A stretch of DNA of 64,000 nt from Platanthera guangdongensis. Lineage: Eukaryota; Streptophyta; Magnoliopsida; Asparagales; Orchidaceae. The stretch covers positions 20,063,538-20,127,537 of the forward strand of contig CM077152.1 of assembly GCA_039583875.1 (NCBI GenBank), given 5' to 3'. The position numbers and the translations under genes are program-made. This document shows positions 57,310 to 64,000 of the stretch, piece after piece. The notes beneath the pieces are model-generated. The model had not been told where the DNA came from, searched no databases, and worked only from the letters and a program-made list of their open reading frames with translations. Within the stretch, counting starts at the first letter, position 1; the number at the start of each line of letters is the position of its first letter.

Positions 57310-59990
57310 GACATCGGCGTCTTGGTCATGCTCCTCTCCCTATCCTCCAGAAGGCTCTCCCCGATATCTCTCTTCCTGCTTTTCAGTGTGAAACATGTAT
57401 TTTTTGGCAAACAACCTCGTTCATCTTTTCCATCTCATTGTACTCGGAGCTCTGCTCCTTTTGTTTTGGTACACTCCAATATATGAGATCCGTACAAGAT
57501 TCCTAGTATTTCTGGCTACCGTTATTTTCTTACTTTTATAGATGACTATTCTCGCATGACATGGTTGTATCTCCTTCGTGATCGTTCTGAGCTTCCCCGC
57601 GTATTCCGGGCCTTCTTGGTTGAGACACACTCAATTCTCCGTGCCCATCAAAACTCTTCGCAATGATAATGCGTGCAGGTACACTGGCCATGATTTCGCG
57701 ACCCTCAGCTCTGAGTTTGGGGTAATTCACCAAACGTCTTGTGCTTATACCCCTCAGCAGAACGGTGTCGCGGAGCGTAAAAATCGGCATCTCCTTGATG
57801 TGGCTTGCTCTCTTATGCTTCAAATGCGGGTTCTTAAACCCTATTGGCACTTTGCACTTTCCACGGCCAGTTTTCTCATCAACCGTCTCCTGTTCTCCGT
57901 CCTCCACAATGCTACTCCGTTCAGCCTCTTATTTCCCTCCACTCCGGCCTTCTCGCTTACTCCCCGCATCTTTGGGTGCACGTGCTACGTTCACACCCTA
58001 GGCCCGTCTACGGACAAGTTGGATCCCCGTGCGGCCAAATATGTCTTTGTGGGCTATTCACGCACTCAAAAAGGTTGCGCGTGCTATTCACCCATTATCC
58101 GCAAGGTGACTATTTTTGCTAATGTCACCTTTCGGGTGGATCTTCCTTTTTTCTCTGCTCCGGATCCAGCACCTTTTACTGAGCCCGTCGTGCGCCCTGT
58201 CATACCTGTTCCTGAGCCCGTCGTGCACCTTTCTCCACCATCTCTCCCTCCTGCCCAACCTTCAGCTCTTCCCAAGCCGCCTGTCATCCAGGTCTATTCT
58301 CGCCGCTCTTCTCGTCTCGTTACCCCACTACAGTCGGCTTCAACCTCTGATGCTCCGCGGCTTACTGCTCCGACTCCAGTCTCCACCTTTCATCTCATGG
58401 CGAATTATGTCTCTCTTCATCCCCTCTCCACGCCACTTCGTCACTTTGACATATCATTATTCTCTATTTTTGTGCCTAATTCTGTGCAGGAGACTCTTCA
58501 ACATCCCGGCTGGCGGGCCGCTACGGAAGAAGAAATGACGGCCCTTTGGGCTAACCAAACTTGGGTCCTCGTCCCTTTACCTTCCGGTCAGACAAGTGGG
58601 TTTTCGTCATCAAACACGCTCCTGATGGCACCATTGACCGTCTGAAGGCCCGCCTGGTGGCCTGTGGCTTCACTCAACAACAGGGACTTGACTATGAGGA
58701 AATCTTCTCTCCGGTGGCCAAGCTCAACACCGTTCGCGTCCTTCTCTCAGTGGTCGTGTATCGCCACTGGCCCCTTCATCAGTTGGATATCAAGAATGCG
58801 TTCCTGAATAGCGATCTTCAGGAAACCGTCTACATGCACCATCCTCCCGGGTTTGAGACCACGGGGGAGTCTCGTGTGTGTCTTCTGAAGAAATCCATCT
58901 ATGGTCTCAAACAATCCCCCCGGGCATGGTTTGACAAGTTCAGTAAGGTTATTCGGGACATGGGTTTCACTCGGAGCTCAGCAGACGTCTCCCTATTCAC
59001 GCGACACCGGGCAAGAGGAACTGTTCTTCTGTTAGTTTATGTTGATGACATCCTACTTATTTAGGATGACTCGAAGGGGATTCAAGTGGTCAAACAACAC
59101 CTTAGCACCGTGTTTCAGACAAAAGACCATGGGCATCTCGCTACTTCCTCGGTCTTGAGGTCGCAAGACGTCCGGATGGACTTGTCCTCTCCCAACGGAA
59201 GTATTGTCTTGACCTCCTCAAAGACGCTGGCCAGTCTGGATGCAAGCCGGCAATTACTCCAATGGATGCAAATCACAAGCTATGTGCTCATGCCTCTGAT
59301 GCTGATCTGCTTCTCCAAAACCCGGAATACTATCGATGTCTTGTGGGAAAATTGATCTACCTAACGGTCACAAGGCCGGATATATCGTTCGTTGTTGGGG
59401 TTGTCAGTCGATTCATGCATGCTCCCCGAGTCTCTCATCTTCAAGCTGTTGAACGTATTTTTCGATACCTTAAAGCAGCTCCGGGTCAAGGACTGGTCTA
59501 CAAAACCTCCACCTCTATCCCAACATTGGTTGCATATTCAGATGCTGATTATGCTGGCTCCTTGGACGATCGGCAGTCAACCAGTGGTTTTTGTACATAT
59601 TTTGGAGGTCATCTCATTACATGGAAAAGTAAGAAACAAACAATGGTTGCTCGATTTTCAGCGGAAGCTGAATACCGATCGATGACATCAGTTGTCTCAG
59701 AACTCACATGGCTTGAAAGCCTCCTTGCTGATCTGGGGTGAAACTTCCCTCTTCTATTGCTCTATTTTGTGACAGTTAAGCGGTCATACACATAGCAAAG
59801 AATCTGGTCTTCCACGAACGCACGAAACATATCGAAGTAGACTGTCATTTTATTCGGGAGAAAGTTCAAATGAAGAAACTAGACTTAAAGCATGTTTCGG
59901 GCACTGATCAAGTTGTTGATATTCTCACAAAGGCTTTATAGAGTATCTTATTTTATCAGTGTCTGTCCAAGTTGGGTGCATATGACTTGT
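57310..59990 (+). pseudogene. Copia E integrase, RT and RNase H
   Basis: The integrase zinc region is degraded (57310-57400). The core runs 57578-58130 (TLRNDNACRYTGHDF, YTPQQNGVAERKNRHLLDVA, FVGYSRTQKGC). A frame change near 58600 leads to RT (FTQQQGLDYEEIFSPVAKLN, HQLDIKNAFLNSDLQETVYM, GLKQSPRAWFDKF, LLVYVDDILLI) ending in a stop at 59062. RNase H is at 59262-59741 (YSDADYAGSLDDRQS, SAEAEYRSM). The tail, with [17 protein letters not shown] text, reaches about 59940. Few lesions in RT. Confidence 0.85.
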
Positions 59991-60011
59991 ACGCTCCAGC
60001 TTGCGGGGGAG

Positions 60012-60201
60012 CGTTGGAAAAGCCCATATAACAAAGGCCCAATGACTCATTCCTTTGTATTTTATTATTATTTTCTCTCCTCTCTTTAGTCTCCACATCA
60101 TGTATAGGACTTTCCTCTCTCTTTCTCCCTCCTATAAATATGTACTCATACTTTGTATTTGATACTTGAGAAATTACATACAAGGCTCACGTTTTCCTAT
60201 A
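60012..60201 (+). repeat. 3' LTR of copia E
   Basis: 190 bp. Its first base pair has changed from TG to CG and its end from TACA to TATA; otherwise nearly identical to the 5' LTR. Confidence 0.92.
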
Positions 60202-60206
60202 GAAAG

Positions 60207-61024
60207 AATAAGAATATAAGAGAAAAAGATGAGAGAAATTTTATTGTGTCAATCTCATATTTCAGAAGGTTGTTTATAAGCTGAAAAATAATTTCAGAAT
60301 TTATTAAAATAAAGATCTAAATTATCGCACACGAGCAAGCACACTACTTTTAAGCTTTTCTCCATTTAGTGATAAACACTAAAAAAAATTCCAACATGAT
60401 CTTCATATGATCTTTATGTTGGAATCTTGTGATCTAAAAGTAGATAAGAGATTAGCCTCACAGCCAACATGATACGAGCCTATGAGGTCGCACATAAGGA
60501 CATGCAAAAATTGGAGTGATTGATAGTGTTGGATTATGAAACCAAGTCCTAAATATGTATATTAGATATACATTATATGATATTCGATTAATTAGGAATT
60601 AATCATAAAAGGAATTAATAAATTCGGTTTTGAACCGAAATGAAAATTCCCAACCATTTCTCTCTTGGCGGTTTAAAGTGAGTAGATGTGTCTTTTGTGT
60701 GGTAGAGTTAGCTTAGGCTCACCTTGGGTGTTGTGGGCACCATATCTTGTACATGTATATATATTACCATAGTTCATGTGAATACAATCATTCATTCCTA
60801 TCAGGGATATGATTCCCATCATCAACTGGTCACAAGTTTGCCAGGTATAGAGCCATATTATTCATCATATTAATGTGTCATTAGACATTTATAATTAAAA
60901 TGCTAATAAACTGCAATGTAAATGATAAAGTGCAGATGTTGCGCATATAATATGATAGGTGGCTAGAATTGTATTAAACTTTAAGTTACAGAAAAGAAAA
61001 TTCAGTAGATTTTGAGCCCTATAC
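60207..61024. other. 5' part of the large RVE intron
   Basis: AT-rich intron between copia E and the donor site at 61024. A segment from about 60527 starting 'tgttggattatgaaacc' resembles an LTR start, but no partner or target duplication could be shown. No exon is seen. Confidence 0.5.
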
Positions 61025-61150
61025 CGCGAAGTGATGGGGAATTATGCCCTTGATCAGCTGTTTCAAAATTCTTCCATGTTTTTGAAGGACTTTCAGTGCT
61101 GCTACGACAACAAGTATTAACCATTATAGCTCCTGCAGACCTAATATCTT
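61025..61150 (-). CDS. REVEILLE-type MYB transcription factor, exon C
   Basis: A 126-bp exon. The acceptor ATTACAG precedes AAGATATTAG and the donor is GTATAG. It encodes DIRSAGAIMVNTCCRSSTES and ends in HNSPSLR plus one base. The variable, Ser/Asn-rich text matches the linker in front of the conserved [12 protein letters not shown] block in RVE3/5/6-type proteins. Entry and exit are both phase 1. An alternative acceptor 45 bp upstream would run into an immediate TGA, which supports the chosen site. Confidence 0.8.
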
Positions 61151-61254
61151 CTGTAATATCAACGTAATTAGAACACATGTCAAAGAAATCATCCTGCTAA
61201 GAAAATGTAGGAACGAAAGATGGGGTGCAATGACTAATGATAGAAAAATTAAAC

Positions 61255-61431
61255 CTTTTATCATATGAGCTGGAATAACAGGCTGAGTAGAGCCGTGAGC
61301 CCAGGTATCACGTGTACCACTAGAAGAAGAATTTCTAAGGACCAGTGATGAATCTGACCTGACAGTATACCCTGGCTCAATCAGACACGAGGAAGTTTGA
61401 AAGGGTATTGTAGGTTGAGACACAATGTGAG
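61255..61431 (-). CDS. REVEILLE-type MYB transcription factor, exon B
   Basis: A 177-bp exon. The acceptor TTTTGCAG precedes CTCACATTG and the donor GTTTAA follows ATAAAAG. It encodes [20 protein letters not shown], then [19 protein letters not shown] and a [17 protein letters not shown] tail. The LIEPGY/LLEPGY motif is shared with RVE3/RVE5-like proteins, a hint to which branch this gene belongs. Phase 1 at both ends; introns on either side are 86 bp (61432-61517) and 104 bp (61151-61254). Confidence 0.87.
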
Positions 61432-61517
61432 CTGCAAAATATTGAGGTAAAACATACACTTAGGGAAGTTTAGTATTACAACCTCAGTAGAGGTAGAGAT
61501 AGTGTAGTAGCTCCAAC

Positions 61518-61641
61518 CATTTTTGGAAGCCTTTTGAGGATACGGATGGGTAGCTTTGCGCTTGGGCCGAGGAGGTGGAACATGCTCATGTGTTCCATTC
61601 TTCTGAACTTTCAAAAAGTATTTTTGTGCATGGCTTCTAAT
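61518..61641 (-). CDS. REVEILLE-type MYB transcription factor, SHAQKYF exon (exon A)
   Basis: A 124-bp exon preceded by the acceptor TTCTTGCAG. It encodes [17 protein letters not shown], the third helix of the single MYB-like repeat of LHY/CCA1/REVEILLE proteins, then [19 protein letters not shown], the Pro-rich motif typical of the RVE (LCL) group. This exon border before IRSHAQKYF is the usual one for the family. It ends in phase 1 with AAAAATG before GTTGGAG. Such proteins bind evening-element DNA in the nucleus and act in the plant clock. The exons for the first part of the MYB repeat should lie beyond 64000. Exact orthology (RVE3/5/6/8) cannot be fixed from this part alone. Confidence 0.95.
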
Positions 61642-61751
61642 CTGCAAGAATATTGTTCAATCTTTAGCATGTGAAGAATATCAATGATGAAGCCTGTCCT
61701 TCATAATTAGAAATGTAGAAAGTAAAAGAAATGAAACTTGTGGGTAGTATT
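61642..61751 (-). other. Intron upstream of the SHAQKYF exon
   Basis: The 3' end of the preceding intron, including the acceptor. The same intron presumably continues through the copia F fragment and the Tat-derived array to beyond the right edge (at least 2.36 kb). Confidence 0.65.
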
Positions 61752-62152
61752 TGTTGTTTAAACATCAAGTATGAATACAAATATATAGGAAGAGAAGAAG
61801 AGAGAAATCTCAAATCTACAATGTGAGACAAAACCTAAGACTACTATGCTCATAAATGGGGACCAAGAGCGCTAGGGTTCACAAGGAAAATTACACGGTC
61901 ATAAATCCCATATTTGGGGATAAGGTAGAAAACTTTTACATATTATTTCACTATCTTCTAACACTCCCCCGCAAGCTGGAGCATACGGCGGCTGGCCGGC
62001 TGCAAATCGTGTCGCCGGTGGCTGCGGGAAGCACCAAGCTTGGATAAAAACTGCTGATACAGTGGCCGAGAAAGAGCCTTAGTAAAGATGTCAGGAACTT
62101 GATCAAAAGCTGGAACATGCTCCAATTCAAGTTTCTTCAGTTGTCCCAGGAC
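61752..62152 (-). mobile_element. Copia F: 3' LTR and RNase H end, interrupted
   Basis: An LTR-like stretch ends at about 61971 (TGTTAGAAGATAG on the minus strand). It is followed by the purine tract of copia elements (GCTTGCGGGGGAG) and the end of an RNase H frame (LELEHVPAFDQVPDIFTKAL). The wording is close to copia A's 3' end. At about 62152 it is broken by Tat-derived sequence; the rest of the element is not in the window. The left LTR border is approximate. Confidence 0.75.
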
Positions 62153-62280
62153 CCTTGGTGCGGTGAGCGTGGAGAGTGACCAACACAGAAGATCTCGAGA
62201 GAGTGTCATGGCTGGAGGTCAAGGAGATAGTGATGATCTCGGCGAGCTCCCCAACCCAGGACCCTTTGTGGGAAGAGAAA

Positions 62281-62655
62281 GTCTCACCTCGAGATGGATT
62301 CCGCTTTCAGGCTCTCACTAGCTGGCAGGGTAGGTTGATCTCTCGGAGGGTGGGGTAGGTCTCACCTCGAGATGGATTCCGCTGTCAGGTTCTCACTAGC
62401 TGGCAGGGCAGGTTGATCTCTCGGAGGGTGGGGTAGGTCTCACCTCGAGATAGATTCCGCTGTCAGGCTCTCACTAGCTGGCATGACAGGTTGATCTCTC
62501 GGAGGGCGGGGTAGGTATCACCTCGAGATGGATTCCGCTGTCAGGCTCTCACTAGCTGGCATGACAGGTTGATCTCTCGGAGGGTGGGGTAGGTCTCACC
62601 TCGAGATGGATTCCGCTGTCAGTCTCTCACTAGCTGGCAGGGCAGGTTGATTGGG
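62281..62655. repeat. 78-bp tandem array, left block
   Basis: Five units of 78 bp, e.g. 'ggttgatctctcggagggtg', 'cacctcgagatggattccgc', 'tgtcaggctctcactagctg'. It ends at the LTR-like promoter region. Confidence 0.92.
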
Positions 62656-62666
62656 ATTGGGAAAAC

Positions 62667-62678
62667 TATAAATAGACT
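62667..62678 (+). promoter_or_regulatory. TATA box in the Tat-derived LTR
   Basis: 'actataaatagac' lies only about 15 bp right of the last repeat unit, so the array takes the place normally held by U3. Transcription would run rightward through leader copy 2. Confidence 0.5.
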
Positions 62679-63032
62679 CTTAGGGGTGCCTTGGAGGGCA
62701 TTACATTTTGAGCCACAGAAATCTCTTTGCTCTCTTCCTCCAAGGCACCTAGCTCAGCATTGGCTAGGGAGGGGGAGATTTCAAAGGTCTTCCGGGTGTG
62801 AGGTGGGACCTCCATGCTAGAGCCGAGGGTCTGTTCCTAGTTCCCCAAGTCTTTGGTATGTGACATTCCCCCGAGTGTAGTAGGTGTGAGGTCACCCCTC
62901 TTTTGGGACCCCGAACTCCACATAGGTCATTTTTGGCTTCAACACTTTTGGTGCGGTGAGCGTGGAGAGTGACCAGCACAGAAGATCTCGAGAGAGTGTC
63001 ATGGCTGGAGGTCAAGGAGGTAGTGATGGTGC

Positions 63033-64000
63033 GGTGAGATGGATTCCGCTGTCAGGCTCTCACTAGCTGGCAGGGCAGGTTGATCTCCCGGAGGGTGGGG
63101 TAGGTCTCACCTCGAGATGGATTCCGTTGTCAGGCTCTCACTAGCTGGCAGGGCGGGTTGATCTCTCGGAGGGTGGGGTGGGTCTCACCTCGAGATGGAT
63201 TCCGCTGTCAGGCTCTCACTAGCTGGTAGGGCAGGTTGATCTCTCGGAGGGTGGGGTAGGTCTCCCCTAGAGATGGATTCCGCTGCCAGGCTCTCACTAG
63301 CTAGCAGGGCAGGTTGATCTCTCGGAGGGTGGGGTAGGTCTCAGCTCGAGATGGATTCCGCTGTCAGGCTCTCACTAGCTGGCAGGGCAAGTTGATCTCT
63401 CGGAGGGTGGGGTAGGTCTCACCTCGAGATGGATTACGCTGTCAGGCTCTCACTAACTGGCAGGGCAGGTTGATCTCTCGGAGGGTGGGGTAGGTCTCCC
63501 CTCGAGATGGATTCCGCTGTCAGGCTCTCACTAGCTGGCAGGGCAGGTTGATCTCTCGGAGGGTGGGGTAGGTCTCACCTCGAGATGGATTCCGCTGTCA
63601 GGATCTCACTAGCTGGCAGGGCAGGTTGATCTCTCGGAGGGTGGGGTAGGTCTTCCCTCGAGATGGATTCCGCTGCCAGGTTCTCGCTAGCTGGCAGGGC
63701 AGGTTGATCTCTCGGAGGGTGGGGTAGGTCTTACATCGAGATGGATTCCGCTGTCAGGCTCTCAATAGCTGGAAGGACAGGTTGATCTCTTGGAGGGTGG
63801 TTAGGTCTCATCTCGAGATGAATTCTGCTGTCAGGCTCTCACTAGCTGGCAGGGCAGGCGTACCTCTCGTGGAAGTCCAGTTCCCTTTACTCTGATGACG
63901 GTTCCGTTGTCAGGCTCTCACTAGCTGGCGGGGCAGGCGTACCTCTCGTGGAAGCCCAGTTCCCTTTGCTCCGATGACAGTCCCGTTGTCAGGCTCTCAC
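63033..64000. repeat. 78-bp tandem array, right block
   Basis: About ten to eleven units of the 78-bp repeat to roughly 63850, then a related but different unit ('ggcgtacctctcgtggaag' then 'cagttccctttactctgatg') that keeps the 'tgtcaggctctcactagctg' core. It continues past the edge of the window. Confidence 0.92.

Larger units (their letters stand above)
55308..60201 (+). mobile_element. Copia E: gag-deleted Ty1/copia element
   Basis: A 4,894-bp element flanked by GAAAG (55303-55307 and 60202-60206). LTRs of about 190 bp lie at 55308-55496 and 60012-60201. The primer site TGGTATCAGAGCTC follows the 5' LTR and a GCGGGGGAG tract precedes the 3' LTR. It is related to copia A by RT and leader wording. 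The long leader passes almost directly into the Gag zinc knuckle, so most of gag is deleted. Confidence 0.95.
23865..61024 (-). other. 37.2-kb retrotransposon-filled intron of the REVEILLE-type gene
   Basis: The donor (CGCG|GTATAG) lies at the 61025 side and the acceptor (TATGAAG|CTTTACC) at the 23864 side, both on the minus strand. Four primary insertions (24088-28931, 30137-33249, 34508-53502 including the nested Athila-type element, and 55308-60201) add up to 31,846 bp, about 86% of the intron. The remaining 5.3 kb includes two MITEs and minisatellites. Intron status rests on the matching exon phases and the family's exon order, not on transcript data. Confidence 0.8.
62153..64000 (+). mobile_element. 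Tat-derived, reiterated leader-array-promoter sequence, open at the right edge
   Basis: Order: primer-site/leader copy 1 (62153-62240), tandem array (62281-62650), LTR-type promoter to U5 (about 62654-62942), leader copy 2 (62943-63030), second array (63033-64000). Both leaders read GGTGCGGTGAGCGTGGAGAG and contain an ATGGCTGGAGGTCAAGGAG start comparable to the gag start of the Tat element at 52728. The LTR part ends TTTTTGGCTTCAACA, as does that element's LTR. No gag or pol follows: the array begins about eight codons after the ATG. Probably a deletion derivative with a rearranged left end; no left LTR is present. Confidence 0.7.

Noticed and set aside
60527..60830. Possible solo LTR starting 'tgttggattatgaaacc'
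   Set aside because: No partner in the window, no convincing terminal CA or target duplication; the 'ctatcagggat' resemblance to a primer site is weak.
61151..61195. Alternative acceptor for RVE exon C (before GATGATTTC)
   Set aside because: With the preceding exon in phase 1 it gives GGA TGA, an immediate stop; the acceptor at 61151 keeps the frame and matches the family.

Overview
The window is plant nuclear DNA made almost entirely of LTR retrotransposons. Ty1/copia and Ty3/gypsy elements, PIF/Harbinger-type MITEs and a REVEILLE-type MYB gene with ordinary GT-AG introns point to a flowering plant with a large, repeat-rich genome. I see no bacterial or organellar genes and no intact tRNA or rRNA genes.

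The only recognisable host gene is on the minus strand: a REVEILLE/LHY-CCA1-like (RVE3/5/6/8 group) transcription factor. Four consecutive coding exons are visible, at 61641-61518, 61431-61255, 61150-61025 and 23864-23755. All splice sites are GT-AG and all junction phases agree. The first three exons lie within 620 bp. The fourth is 37,160 bp away, because the intron between them (23865-61024) has absorbed one copia, one LTR element without recognisable gag or pol, one gypsy carrying a second gypsy, and another copia. The exons for the first half of the MYB repeat (5') and for the C-terminal end (3') are not in the window, so most or all of the window is probably inside this gene.

Layout, left to right: CT/TA-rich module (1-300); copia A, minus (1018-6434); unassigned GC-rich sequence with a 39-base G run (6440-8680); a MITE (8682-8901); a 260-bp repeat, a foldback element and copia B, minus, with 1.5-kb LTRs (9477-16740), then a 5S-rRNA-like fragment and the second copy of the 260-bp repeat; copia C, plus (17522-23527), carrying a MULE/hAT-like insertion; RVE exon (23755-23864); copia D, minus (24088-28931); GC-rich minisatellite (29184-29430); LTR element without gag or pol (30137-33249); two adjoining MITEs (33810-34197); Tat-lineage gypsy, minus (34508-53502), carrying an Athila-type gypsy, plus (36626-43013); copia E, plus (55308-60201); three RVE exons (61025-61641); 3' end of copia F, minus; and a rearranged Tat-derived repeat array running off the right edge.

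Eight insertions have target duplications of at least 4/5 match that I could read directly: TTTAG, TCCTG, GTTCG, ACATG, CATGT/CATGC, AATAA, GAAGG and GAAAG. The boundaries are therefore firm. All gag-pol reading frames are broken to some degree; the Athila-type element and copia D are the best preserved.

The most unusual items are: the 37-kb intron in a gene with otherwise intact exons; the Athila-type element, whose right end is an inverted copy of its own left LTR end yet is flanked by a perfect target duplication; antisense, apparently spliced reading frames with their own TATA box inside the Tat element; and tandem arrays sharing one core sequence in two different Tat-type elements.
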